A DNA stretch of 64,000 bases from Megamerina dolium (Eukaryota; Arthropoda; Insecta; Diptera; Megamerinidae): positions 41,970,055 through 42,034,054 of the forward strand of contig OY978529.1 in the NCBI GenBank assembly GCA_963854835.1, in the 5' to 3' direction. The translations under genes were made by a program, and so were the position numbers. Every line of letters begins with the position of its first letter. Position 1 is the first letter of the stretch. This document shows positions 45,540 to 57,267 of the stretch, one piece after another. The notes under the pieces were generated by a model that was given only the letters and a program-made list of their open reading frames with translations, did no database searches and had not been told where the DNA came from.

Positions 45540-46470
45540 GCTTAGTATGGGAGCTATATAAAAAGTGGGCGTGGCTTACCACTTTCTAGTAAATCCAATT
45601 AATTTTTCAATGTTAATCCACACCTTAAATTTGGTGTCCTACGTTGAATAGTTTCTAAGTTATGGTGGTTAACATTTTTGTTTAATTTCCTCAACTTTGT
45701 ATGGGAGCCCCAATAAGAAGTGGGCGTGGTACGCTGATTTTTCGCCAGATTATTTCCGACTACGATATTAATTTAAGTGTCAATTATGGTTATTGTAGAC
45801 ATAAGATTGCCTAAGTTACAGCTGTTTCAATTTAAAATTTGTATGGGGGCTACGATAAACACTGGGCGTGGTGCGCCCATTTTCTGTGAGCCTAGTTGCT
45901 CGTACAATACTAATCCATACCCTAAGTCTCGTTGTCGTAGGCTAAATGGTTTGTAAGCTATGAAGCTTAAAATTTTAGTTTAATTCACTCGACTTTGTAT
46001 GGGAGACCCATGAAGGAGTGGGCGTGGCACACTGATTTTCTGCCGGATTTTTGCCGACTACGATATTAATTTAAGTGTCAGTTATGATTATTCTAGACGG
46101 AAGATTGCCGAAGTTACAGCTGTTTCAATTTAAAATTTGTATGGGGGCTACGATAAACACTGGGCGTGGTGCGCCCATTTTCTGTGAGCCTAGTTGCTCG
46201 TACAATACTAATCCACACCTTAAATCTTGTTATTCTACGCTGAATAGTTTGCAAGTTATAACCGGTAACATTTTTTTTAATTTCCGCAACTTTGTATGGG
46301 AGACCCAAAAAGGCGTGGGCGTGGCACATTAATTTTCTGCCATATTATTTCTGACTACCGTGTTAATCTAAGTGTCAATTATGGTTATTCTAGACAGAAG
46401 ATTGTAGAAGTTACAGCAGTTTCAATTTAAAAGAAGTACAGACACTTTGTATGGGAGCTACGCTAGAAAG
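45540..46470 (+). repeat. Higher-order tandem repeat (A-B, ~297 bp) inside the DINE-like element
   Basis: GTATGGG landmarks lie at 45545, 45699, 45841, 45997, 46139, 46294 and 46449; spacings alternate 154, 142, 156, 142, 155, 155. Type-A units start GTATGGGAGCCC/GACCC and contain GACTACGATATTAATTTAAG. Type-B units start GTATGGGGGCTACGATAAAC and contain GAGCCTAGTTGCTCG. The alternation shows amplification as A-B dimers. Confidence 0.88.
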
Positions 46471-46750
46471 TAGGGGTGGCTCATCCACTTTTGGTGAGGT
46501 TATATAGTAGTATAATATAACTCTATGTGCAAAATATTGTTGTCCCAAGTGGTATATTGTGTGAGTTATAGCAAGTTAAAGATTTTGAAAATTTCGAGGT
46601 TAGTCGCTTTGAATGCTTGGTGTGGGCGTGGTTATTGACCGATCATGCCCAATATCAATCCCCTCCGTACCCTTGGATCATAGATTACTTATGCCAAATT
46701 TCATCGAAATAGCTCAATATTACTCAAGTTATCGTGCGAACCAGCCAGGT

Positions 46751-46826
46751 GACAGACAGACGGACGGACGGACGGACGGACGGACGGACGGACGGACGGA
46801 CGGACGGACGGACGGACGGACGGACA
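46751..46826. repeat. (GGAC)n microsatellite
   Basis: About 17 copies of the tetranucleotide GGAC/CGGA within the DINE-like element, giving a spurious RTDG-repeat frame. Confidence 0.95.
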
Positions 46827-46974
46827 TCGTTAAATCGAAAATTTAATCGACGCTGATCACGAATATATATCCATGTCTATATCTCCGGATATTCCTTCAA
46901 GTGGACACAAACATCTGACCGAAATGAATATACCATGCATATTGCATTATGCAGGGTATAATAATGTATACCTT

Positions 46975-47500
46975 TCATACAAAAGTTATATATTCGAATG
47001 CATGTTTTTAAAATCTTTTACACTTGATTATAAAGCTATCAAGCTGAAACTTAAAAAATTTCATTATTGGTGCGAATGAACAGATAATTTTGAAAATGAA
47101 TATAATTAGATGAAAATAACGTCTACCTGCCATACAAAAAACAGTTTTCGAATGTATATTTGTAAAATTTTCTACATATATGTAAAAATATTGAATTAAA
47201 TTTTGTTAGATAACATTATTTTTATATTCAGCAAATATCATAATTTATAAATGGTTGTCATTGGATGAAAATAGCTCCAACTTGCCATATAAAAGTATGT
47301 TTTCGAATATTGGTTTTCTAATTATACACACTTAAACGTAAAGCTATTAAGCTGAAAATTGGTATAGAAAAATATTTTGAATAATGCATGAGAGATTTCG
47401 ACAATGGGCGCTATCGGATGAAAAACATGCCTACCTCTCATACAAAATTATTTTTTCGAACATCATTTTTCAAACTTTCTGCACATTAAAAAAATCATAA
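46975..47500 (-). repeat. R1 153-bp tandem array, right part of the split array
   Basis: Landmarks lie at 46975, 47130, 47285 and 47438 (spacings 155, 155, 153). The first unit continues directly from the right edge of the DINE-like element. Confidence 0.88.
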
Positions 47501-48314
47501 TATTGATATTAAAAATTGTAAGTAATTTTTGGAACAAATAAACACATTTTTACAGCTTTTGATGTAGTCAATGTGACCATACCAAAAGGGTTAATAGGGC
47601 AACATTTTAGTAGGATTTTCAAACTAAATTCAAGCAATTACATTTGAAAAACAGAATCACTTACTAAAAGCAGTTTTATTGTTATTTTGTTTTGTTTTGT
47701 TCAATATTGGATTGTTTTCTTTTAGTTTTTTGATGTTCATGTGTATGTGTGTGTGTGGCGCAATAAAACTAAAACCCCAAAGTGCCTCTTTTCGATTTAC
47801 GTGCAAATGATATTTTTTTCGGGTGCAGAATTGTAGCAAAACTATAAAATTGTTTTACTGTACTAAATATGTATGATGAGAGAGAGTGTGAGAGAGAGAG
47901 GGAGCGAGGGGGAGTGAAATTGAAGCTGAAATAAATAAAATCGTATTTTTGTGTAAAAGTCGTGAGGGAATCATTTCAATTTATTAGTTGTTTGTTTTTG
48001 CATTTTTTTTTTGTTTTTTTTTTTTTTTTTGTTTATTGCATTAAATGCATGTGCATACAAATATTTACGTTGAACTGAGCGATGCTGCTGTTGCTGTGTA
48101 TTCTACTTTTTATCTTTGCCAGTTCAACCCTAACAATAACAAAAGCATCAATAGCAGCAACAGCAGCAGCAGTATCAGCATCGATAATAATAACACAATA
48201 ACAACAAGGGGAATATCAGATTGAACGAAAAGTATCTGTCAGAACGTCAAATCAATTGGACACGTTTTGTGCAACGAATAGCGACGACGACGTTGAAAGG
48301 TGCACCTAGTGAGG

Positions 48315-48363
<49 letters not shown>

Positions 48364-49539
48364 TAAAAGAGCTAGAATGAGACTTTGAAATAATGACAGG
48401 AAGAGACAGACAGTTGCTGGGATGGACTAGACACAAATATACAATATACAAAGGAGCATACTAGCAATAATAGCACCAGCAGCAACTGCATTTGTAAAAA
48501 GTAAAATGATAATAATAATACGTAAAATGCAACGAGCGCAAATTCAATTTAAATCGAATCCAGCAGTAGCAGCAGTACAGCAATACAGCAACATACTCGC
48601 GTATATTGGCAGCAAGTAAGTCAGTCAGTCAGTCAGTCAGTTAGTCATTGAGTTAGTCAAGTCAGTCTGACTAAATATTTATTCTCAAGTCGAATTGAAT
48701 AAATACGAAAATGAATCTGCAATTCAACAAACGATCAAAATGAATCACGCAATCTAATCAGATACTACTTCTGCTGCTGCTGATGCAGTGTGCGTGCTCC
48801 TTAAGTGCAATCTATTGAATGAGTGGAGTGGAGTGTGTGTGTATGCGTGAATGAGTAACTGAATCCTAATGGGGTGGTAGTGTTGGTCACTGATGGCAAA
48901 TGAGCGATTGTATGTTATTGAGAATGTTGGCGTGGTGGTGGAGGCTGTTGATGATGATGCTGATACTGATGTTACTACAATACAATCAGCTAAATAAGTC
49001 CATAAACAAAATAATGATAGTCCCCATCTGACTATGCCCCCATCCCACTCTTTAATATTGCACCATTATGTATTGTCATTTTTCATGCTCATAATCATCA
49101 ACATGACGACATATATTCATTCTTCATTGTAGGTACTACTTTTATCACTACATTGTTGTTGTTGTTGTTGTTGCTGCACTATATACTCTTATTGTATAAT
49201 ACAATTGATGTGTGTTGCAGTAGTAGCAGCAGCAGCAGCAGCAGCATCAGAAAAAGCAGCAATTCACCTTAAATTACTCACACGGGACATACATAGTACA
49301 TGATAGACAAATTAATTGTTGAAAATTATTTCAAATTACTATGCATGTGTAGTCTGTTGCCAGGCATTATGTCAAGCAACTTATATAGAAGTAGGAGAAA
49401 TTTTCTTCAAGAAGGTAAAGAATTCTAAAATACAATTTTTGTAAAAAAACAAAAACAAAAACAATGCATATATGTAATATTTATAATCTTATGTTCCAAG
49501 TTTAAACTTGATTGCTATACATTTCAGTGTATTAAATCT
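47501..49539. other. Microsatellite-rich spacer, no gene seen
   Basis: Holds GT repeats near 47742, GA-rich DNA at 47878-47915, poly(T) at 48005-48030, CAG/CAA clusters at 48060-48210, a GA run at 48321-48360, AGTC repeats at 48618-48645, TTG at 49153-49173 and AGC at 49223-49246. The frame at 48239-48451 is a translation of the GA run. Confidence 0.6.
48321..48360. repeat. (GA)n microsatellite
   Basis: GA dinucleotide run with few interruptions. Confidence 0.92.
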
Positions 49540-50520
49540 GAAAATATATATGTTCGAAAACTTACTTTTGTATGAGAGGTGTGACTAGCTTTCATCCAAT
49601 AATGCTAATTCGCCAACTTATCGACCTGTTATTAAAAGTAGCATCATATACCATCGATTTTCAACATGATACCTCTATATTTACATGCATAAATCTTGAA
49701 AGATTATTATCGAAAACATTGTTTTGTATGGGATGTAGGCGTGGTTTTCATCTTATTACGCTTATTTTTCCTTTTATCAGTTTGCTAATGTAGAACAGTA
49801 ATATATAGCAAATTTTAGTCAAATATCTCTACATTTACCCATCCAAAGTATGAAAATATATCTACTATTATGTACTTTTATATGGAAGGTGGGTGTGATT
49901 TTTGTCAGATCGCTGCTTTTTTTTTATATTTTCTATTCGTAGTTGATATTAGTAATAGAAGGTAATTTTTAGGTCAATAGCATTGTATTTATGTTGGAAA
50001 AATTCAGAATTATACATTCGAAAACATATTTTTGTACTAAAGGTAGGTGTGGTTTTTATTTAATCACGCCTATTTTTATTTTCCTCTGTTCACTAATGAA
50101 AACTAATATTATATGGCAAATTTCAATTAAATATCAGTGTGTTTATGCACTCAAAATAGGAAAATATATCTACTAAAATGTACTTTTATAGGGACGGCAG
50201 GTGTAATTTCCATTAGATTGCAGCCAATTTTTAAATCATCTCTCTATTGGTTATATTAATATTATATACAGAATTTCAGATTGTTTACTTTATATTTACG
50301 TTTGACAGATACGGAAATATACATTCGAAAACATGTTTTTGTATGGGAGATAAATGTGATTTTCGACGGATTACATTTTTTTGTCGATCTCAAAAATTCT
50401 GTGGTAAAAATAATATTTTCTAATATTATTTGTAGCTAGCTGACTTTATATTTCTGTATGCAAAAGTCTAAAGATATATGTGTAATCGAAAATATCCTTC
50501 TGTATGGGATAAATCTATAT
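49540..50520 (+). repeat. R1 153-bp tandem array, seven units
   Basis: Landmarks lie at 49570, 49736, 49880, 50034, 50187, 50341 and 50502 with spacings 166, 144, 154, 153, 154 and 161. Three are degenerate (TATATGG, GTACTAA, TATAGGG). Two units are open in the shared FCMG frame (49572-49793 and 49991-50176). Confidence 0.86.
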
Positions 50521-51599
50521 TTAAATAATAAAAAGTAAAAAAAATGCTCTCAAATCTTTAGAATCAAATGTCAGTAACATGATAAATCAACTGCGACTAG
50601 GTTTATTATCATTTCGTGTGGTGTTGATTCATTTTTTTTTGCAAACATTTTTAATTCCGAGTTCAATCTGTGATTACGATTTGTCTTAATGTCGTTAGGC
50701 CCCTAAAATACTATTTTTAAACTATTTTTGGCGAACCAATCGGTTCCGAAAAGACAAAATATGTATTTTTTTTTTGTACAAACCATTTGCTTTGCCTGTT
50801 TTCTTGGAAAAAAAAAACTGCATTGGTATCTCAAAAATAATCAGCATTTTCTAATATCATTTAATAAATTAAATTCAAAATTAATAACAAATCCACTAAT
50901 ATTTAAAATCAGGGTGTGCCAACAAAATATTTTTTCGCTTTCATGCTAGCTGCTCAATTAAACCTTTACATTTATATTTAGTTTACTCTTTAATCATATA
51001 CAAATTTACATCAACTGCTACCGAATTGTATATGAATTCATAGACACAATAATGTTATTTCGTCATTTTAAAATTAAACAAAATGTCATTGAAACAGCAG
51101 CAACAACAACAATAATAGCAGCATCAACAATTATACTAACCAGCAACAGCAGCAGCCACCGCCGTCGCTGCAGCAGTGGTAATCAGCACGTTCCATCAAA
51201 AGTTATATACGATAGTGTATTCTGCCACACCCTGAACACAGCACACACACACACACACTTACGCACGCATTTATAAAAATGAAAAAAATAAAAAATATAT
51301 TGAAAATTGCTGCAGTTAAAATGATCATGAGCACCACTCTGTTACTCGTTGTAAATTACATTTGCTGTGTAAACGCGTACCGATTAAACAATTCACAATT
51401 CACAATTGCACAGTGATGCAGCTATATAAAAGTATCGAGCAAAAATAAAATGATGAAAAATTTTTTATAAAATTTCACATCTTTGTGGATTTTCCAATGA
51501 GTTGACTTTGAAAATTGTTATTGGTTTTATGCTGAAACTACTTCTAGTTCTAGAATTGAAATAAATTTGACACGATTTAGACCAAAACGAAATATTGTT
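50521..51599. other. AT-rich spacer with CAG/CAA cluster, no gene seen
   Basis: AGC/AAC repeats at 51092-51180 and CA repeats at 51243-51260 give the only open frames. No domain recognised. Confidence 0.55.
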
Positions 51600-52222
51600 G
51601 TAAACGTCATTGTTTACAACTACGCTTTTGAAGTACTAAGGGACTTTGTCTATCTTGGAACCAGCATTAACAGCAGTAATGACGTCAGCCTGGAGATATT
51701 GCGAAGGAGCACTCTTGCAAACAGGTGCTACTTTGGGCTAAGTAAGCAATTGAGAAGTCGAGCCATCTCTCGACAAACGAAACCACACTCTACAAGTCTC
51801 TCATCATGCCTGCCCTAACATATGGCGCTGAAGCCTGGACAATTTCCACCTCGGATGGGCGAATGCTTGGAGTTTTCGAAAGAAAAGTCCTACGCAATAT
51901 CTTTGGACTTATTTTCTTTAGTAGCGAGTATCAAATAAGGCGCAATCATGAGCTGTATGAGCTGTATGCCGACACTGACATATTACAGCGCATCAAAATC
52001 CAGCGGCTGCGCTGACTAGGTCATGTCGAGCGAATGGAAGATCACGCTCCAGCTAAGAAGGTGTTATATTCGGAACCCGCTGGAGGACGACGCAGACGAG
52101 GAAGACCTAACCTCCGGTGGAAAAACCAAGCACTGGAGAACCTGACGGCTCTTGCAATTTCTAACTGGCGCCAGCTAGCGAAGAACAGAGATGGCTGGCG
52201 AAGCATGTTATATTCGGCCTAA
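51600..52222 (+). pseudogene. Reverse transcriptase C-terminal pseudogene of remnant D
   Basis: It reads VNVIVYNYAFEVLRDFVYLG, then ILRRSTLANRCYFGLSKQLR, a frameshift near 51790, MPALTYGAEAWTISTSDGRM, FERKVLRNIFGLIFF, ELYELYADTDILQRIKIQRL, a stop in place of Trp in RLRWLGHV, then GHVERMEDHAPAKKV, GGRRRRGRPNLRWKNQALEN and ISNWRQLAKNRDGWRS. One frameshift and one in-frame stop make it the least decayed C-terminal copy of the four and probably the youngest. No RT active site is present. Confidence 0.83.
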
Positions 52223-52255
52223 ATCGATATTCGGTTGTTATGGCCACTTAAGTGA
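51600..52255 (+). mobile_element. Non-LTR retrotransposon RT remnant D
   Basis: 5'-truncated at about 51600, just after the position of the RT catalytic box, and ending near 52255 in TTATGGCCACTTAAG followed by GTGAGTAAGTG. The same 3' end ATGGCCAC is shared by remnants A, B and C. Confidence 0.82.
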
Positions 52256-53539
52256 GTAAGTGTGTTTTATAAATGGGACCGACTTGGATATTTCTATTAT
52301 TAACCAGAAGTAGTCAACTCTTATATTGCAGAGCGCAACAGTATAAAAGGATCATACCTTTTATTAACATAACATATACGATTTTTGGGTCTCTCTGCCA
52401 TCACCCCTCAGATTCCCTTCTAACTTCGAAAAACTTCGAAAAGGTTTTATATGTTTATTCTCGTGAAATAAAATTTTCAGATTCATCTGACAAAAAATTT
52501 GTTAATTTTTTCATGTTTAATGAATCACTGTGCACCGTTGGCGTTGCCGATGGCGTTGTCGTTTCAGCGGCATCGTCATCATTGGTTGTAGTGTTGTTGT
52601 TGTATTGCTTTTTTTAATTAAATGCAATTGCAATTGAAATTGTCTAATTTTGTCATAATAATCAACAAGCATCGAACGAACCAAACGAACCAAACAAACA
52701 AATCGAACGAGAGCGAACAAACGAAACGAACAATTCGTCCAACATTGTCACTGTTGCTAGTGGTATGAATGCATGAGTATGTCTGTTGTTTGAGTGCGCT
52801 GTGCAGCATTCATGAATGTTTTACGGTTTTTTAATTTCATTGTTTTGTGTAAAATTGCATAAAACAACAACAACAACAACAATAACAATACCAAAAAGCA
52901 ATTGCATTTTTCATTTGTCCCTTATGCTTTTCGAAATACATTGCACATGAGACATACATATACACACATACACACACACATAATATATTGTATATAGTTA
53001 CATATGTTGTCACTGTTGGTGTGGTAGGTTCCATTGGTGTTGCTGTTGTTGGTGCTTCTGTTGCTCGAGTGTGTTTAATTGCACTCGTTCGCTCGTTTTG
53101 CTCAATTAAAAATTATTCTTTATATATAATGTGCTACATGTACTACTTGTAATATTACTACTGTCTACTGACTGGCTGGACTTGTTTGGAGTACTCATAT
53201 CATATGTGACTTTTTCGGAAGTTGAATACGGCCCAACCAGCATCATAGTACAATATTACTTCTACTACATCAGACATATATAAATACTCGTACTCGTGTA
53301 CGTATGCTTTAAGTGGCCGTTTGTTCGAAAAGCTTGTTGTCGCTGTAGTGTTGCAGCTGCAATTAAATATGCTGCCTATGAGTGTATATATACATAAAAC
53401 ACTTACTTATATATAATTACATTAGATGTGTTCATATAATTTTAGGAATTTTCAGAATATGATCACTTTTCATGTGTTAAAAGTTGCTTGCAGAAATTCT
53501 TCGCCAAAATACATGTGTTAGCCCATTAGAAATGTCCAA
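52256..53539. other. Low-complexity spacer, no gene seen
   Basis: AAC repeats at 52862-52890, CGAAC-rich DNA at 52670-52735 and GT/CA repeats near 52960-52980. No coding signal. Confidence 0.55.
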
Positions 53540-54850
53540 AAAATATAAAGTTATGGTGCTGAAAATATGTGCATATAATTTTTTTTCAACAAACAATCTC
53601 ATGAGCTTAATTATGGGCGTAATCGAATAAAAATCACTCCTATCTCACATATAAAGTACCTTTTCGAATATATGTTTTCTGATATTACACACTCAAATAT
53701 AAAGTTATTGAACTGAAACTCGGTACATACGATTATTTTTATCAATAAACTAACCTTTTTAAAAATGAGCGTAATCGCATGAAATTTACTCCAGCCTTCC
53801 ATACAAATTACATTTTCGAATATATGTTTCTTGACGCAGCGCACATAAATATAAAGTTATTGAATTGAAACTCGATGTATACGATTATTTTTGTTAACAA
53901 ATTACTCTGTTATAAAATAAGCGTAATCGAATAAAAATAACTTCTACCTCCCATATAAAAGTGTGTTTTCGAAGTTATATTTTCCCGCTTTGCGCACATA
54001 ATTATGAAGCTATTAAATTGAAACTCGGTATATACGACTATTTTTATTAGCAAAATGATCTGTTACAAAATAAGCGTAATCGAATAAAAATCACTACTAC
54101 CTCCCATATAAATGTGTGTTTTCGAATTTATATTTTCCGGCTTTGCGCTCATAAATATGGAGTTATCGAACTGAAACTTGATGCGTACGAACATTTTGAC
54201 CAATAAAGTAATTTGTTTCAAATTGGGCATAATCGAAGGAAAATTCGAAAAAAATAAAAATCTATGGTGATGAAACTTTGTGTATATAATTATTTTTATC
54301 AACAAACTGATGAGTTCAATTATCTGCATAATTATATGAATTTCACTCATATCTTCCATACAAAATATATTTTCGAATGTGTGTTTTTTTGACTTTTATC
54401 ACATAAATATATAGATATTAATCTGAAACTCTGTGCATATGATTCTTTTTATCAACAAACTAATGTGTTTGAAAATAGATATAATCAAGCAAATACCACG
54501 CCTGTCTCTCATACAAAATACATTTTCGAATATATGTTTCTGAACTTTGCGCATGGAATTATAAAGTTATTGAAGTAAAACTTCTTACGTATAATTATAT
54601 TTTATCAACAAACATATCAGTTCGAAAATACATGCAATCACCTAATTTTCACATATATCTCCCATACAAAATATGTTTTCGATTGTAAGTTTTCTGCTCT
54701 TATATATTAAAATATAAAGTTATGGAGCTGAAATTTTGTGCATATGAATATCTTTATCTAATAAACCTTTGTGGTTGAAAATAAGCGTAATTGTATAAAA
54801 ATCACACATACCTCTCATATAAAAGTATGTCTTGGCATCAATGTTTTCAC
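53540..54850 (-). repeat. R1 153-bp tandem array, eight units
   Basis: Landmarks lie at about 53645, 53798, 53951, 54104, 54353, 54508, 54661 and 54815. All spacings are 153-155 except 54104 to 54353 (249, one shortened unit). Units contain AAAGTTATTGAACTGAAACT and ATAAGCGTAATCGAATAAAA blocks. This is one of the longest R1 arrays in the window. Confidence 0.9.
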
Positions 54851-56043
54851 CATTAATTTAAGTAAAATCAGTCAAAACACAATAAAATTTCTTTTGTAGT
54901 ATAGGATAGTCAATTTTCGAAATCGTCGTACTACTCTCTCAACTTCATTTATTTTGATTACCTATTGTAAATGAATTTCGAAATATTAAATTTCCACAAT
55001 TATAATATTCTTTAGTATTGTATGCATATTTGTATATTGTATTGTATAAATAATTTTCTCTTTACATAAATTTCAACCGCAAATTTCTGTTAGTTGCAAT
55101 TTTGGTTTAGTTCACTTGCTTCCATTTGATGATTTTCTACCTTTTTGTCGTTTGTATGTACTTTGACATTACTTTCTGACGCTTCCAATTATATATCATA
55201 CTCGTATATTGTACGAGTACTTTTGTTCAACAATCACACAAACGTACAGTTTCAAATGGAAAACCACAACCCAAGACTAATTAGGTTAGTTTTATGATAT
55301 CATACTGAAGAGGGTGGATGATTGTGAGCAGGAATGCATTTTACGCGATGGATTTGTTCAACAAACATATACCAACACAATCATATGTGGCAATAAAGAT
55401 CACCATACACAGACACAGTGGGACCATAAAATTATAAAAACGTCATAAAAATGCTCTCTATGATGTGTGTGTGTGGTACTAAGGGAGTGAGTCGAAGGAG
55501 GAAGTTGGTGTAATGGTGAAAAATTCCTGAGAAAACAACTACGACATGCTCGTTCATATATCATATAAATATGTCATCGTCATATTTTCTTCTTCTTCTT
55601 CTCCTTGTTGTTGACATTCAAGCGTTGGCGTTGGAACTAGTTACTGTATGCCATTGTAAATCCTTATTCATACATATTTATGTATGTAATCAGTCATTTA
55701 TTCACTGACTGGCATCATCAACATCAACCACATTTGGTTGAATTTCATTGAATTTTGTCTTTGTACATTTGTGGTGCATATTAAAAACTTAATTGCGGTT
55801 TCTTTGACTTGACTACTACTCATATGTTTGTATGCATGTAACTATGTATGTACTAGTGCTACATATATTTATTATACATCTGTGGTTAGAGGGAGGAGTA
55901 CATTGGGTTGATTGCAATATTTTAGTATTTTTCTACATTTACAATTTTTTCAAATTGCAAATGTATGTTTTGAACATGTATGAAAACTGGACCACATAAT
56001 CGTTAAAATTATACATCCTTCATAAAAAGAAACTACACTAATA
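54851..56043. other. AT-rich spacer, no gene seen
   Basis: Unique sequence with a CTT run near 55589-55603 and GT repeats near 55464. Nothing recognised. Confidence 0.55.
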
Positions 56044-57267
56044 TAAGGTGTAGTAAAAAGAAATACATTATTTTTCCAATAGATAGCTTTAGTCATTTGT
56101 ATCTCGCGTTGTATAAGTGTGATCGGGTTACACTAGATGGCGTTAGAAAGATAGGATTTCGTACAAATTAAACTTTTCAGGCGGTTTTGTGATTGCTTGA
56201 CTCTGTATTGTTTGAGCACGCGTCAAAAATGGACACCAGTAAAGAGCAAATACGCCATGTTTTACAGTTTTTCTTCGATAACGGCAAAAACGCAAGCCAG
56301 ACGGCTGAAAATGTGAATATTGTTTATGGTCCTGATACTGTAACAGCCAATCACGTGCAATTTTGGTTGCGTCGATTCCGGTCCAGTAATTTTGATGTCA
56401 AAGATGCACCACGAAATGGAAATCGTCGAGTCTGACCGTCATGTAAGCACTGTTCCTATTGCCCAGGAGCTAAACATTGCACGAAAAACCGTTTGGAACC
56501 ATTTAAATAAGGCTGCATACAAAAAGAAGCTCGATGGGTGCCACACGAGTTAACGCAAAAAAACCTCATGGACCGAATCGCAACAAAATCGATCCATTTC
56601 CGAAGCGGATGGTTACTAGTGATGAAAAGTGGGTCACTTACGACAACGTCCAGCGGATACGGTCGTGATTGAATTGCGGTGAGCTGGCGCAAACGTTGTC
56701 CAAGCCAGGGTTGACGTTCAGGAAGGTTTTGCTATCTGTTTGGCGGGATTGGCAGGGAATCCTCTCCTATGAGCTGCTCCCCTCGCAGTCAAACTCTTAA
56801 TTCGGACCTGTACTGCCACCAATTGAACCATCTGAAGGAAGCAATCGCTCAGAAGCGGCCAGCTTTGGCCACTAGGAGAGGATTTGTGTTCCGTCAGGAC
56901 AACGCCAGGCCACACACATCTATAGTGACTCGCCAGAAGCTCCGGGAGCTTGATTGGGAGGTTCTTTTGAATACACTTTATAGCCCGGACCTGGCACCAA
57001 GTGATTACCACCTGTACCTGTCTATGGCGAATGATTTTGCTGGAGAAAAATTCGCTTCAAGAGAAGCTTGTGAAAATCGATTGTCCCAGTTTTTTGCCAA
57101 TAGGGACGGGGGTTTAACGAGAGTGGCATTATGAAATTACCATCAAAATGGCAACAAGTTATCGAACAAATGCGGTGAATATTTGACCTAAATCGGATCA
57201 TTCTAACTATGCTAAATAAAACCTTCAATTTAATGCAAAAATAATGGATTTCTTTTTACTACCTTTT
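56044..57267 (+). mobile_element. Mariner element M6 (Mos1/cecropia-like lineage)
   Basis: Both ends survive as an imperfect inverted repeat: left AAGGTGTAGTAAAAAGAAAT, right in reverse complement AAGGTAGTAAAAAGAAAT, followed by CATTATTTTT. The exact outer boundary and TA duplication are uncertain to a few bases. It is a second copy of the M3 family in opposite orientation, 42 kb away. Confidence 0.83.
56229..57186 (+). pseudogene. Mariner transposase pseudogene (M6), triad kept, frames broken
   Basis: The start is MDTSKEQIRHVLQFFFDNGK at 56229. The DNA-binding half is open to 56435, then a deletion and shift occur (APRNGNRRV*). The linker region is degraded but readable (IAQELNIARKTVWNHLNKAA over frames). 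The first catalytic Asp is present (MVTSDEKWVTYDN near 56620). The piece 56769-57134 gives QTLNSDLYCHQLNHLKEAIA, FRQDNARPHTSIVTRQKLRE and LYSPDLAPSDYHLY, so the D34D pair is intact. The C terminus shifts at RDGGLTRVAL, with IMKLPSKWQQVIEQ in another frame. At 958 nt it is about 80 nt shorter than the 345-codon norm. Confidence 0.85.

Larger units (their letters stand above)
45356..46974. mobile_element. DINE-1/mini-me-like non-autonomous element with internal tandem repeats
   Basis: The element splits an R1 array; the register of that array implies an insert of about 1,620 bp. It begins at the left with a perfect hairpin GTCGGC-TGGG-GCCGAC (45358-45373), then TATACCCTGCAT (45379-45390), which recurs inverted as ATGCAGGGTATA at 46949-46960. 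The core holds seven tandem units starting GTATGGG and containing GTGGGCGTGG, followed by a GGAC microsatellite (46751-46826) and TTAATCGACG. Internal tandem repeats, a terminal hairpin and a GTCY-type microsatellite are hallmarks described for dipteran DINE-1 (Helentron-related) and mini-me elements. No ORF of its own. Exact termini and target duplication are not resolved. Confidence 0.7.

Noticed and set aside
46613..46846. ORF with RTDG repeats
   Set aside because: It is the translation of the GGAC microsatellite inside the DINE-like element.
48239..48451. Ser/Leu-rich ORF
   Set aside because: It is a translation of the GA microsatellite.
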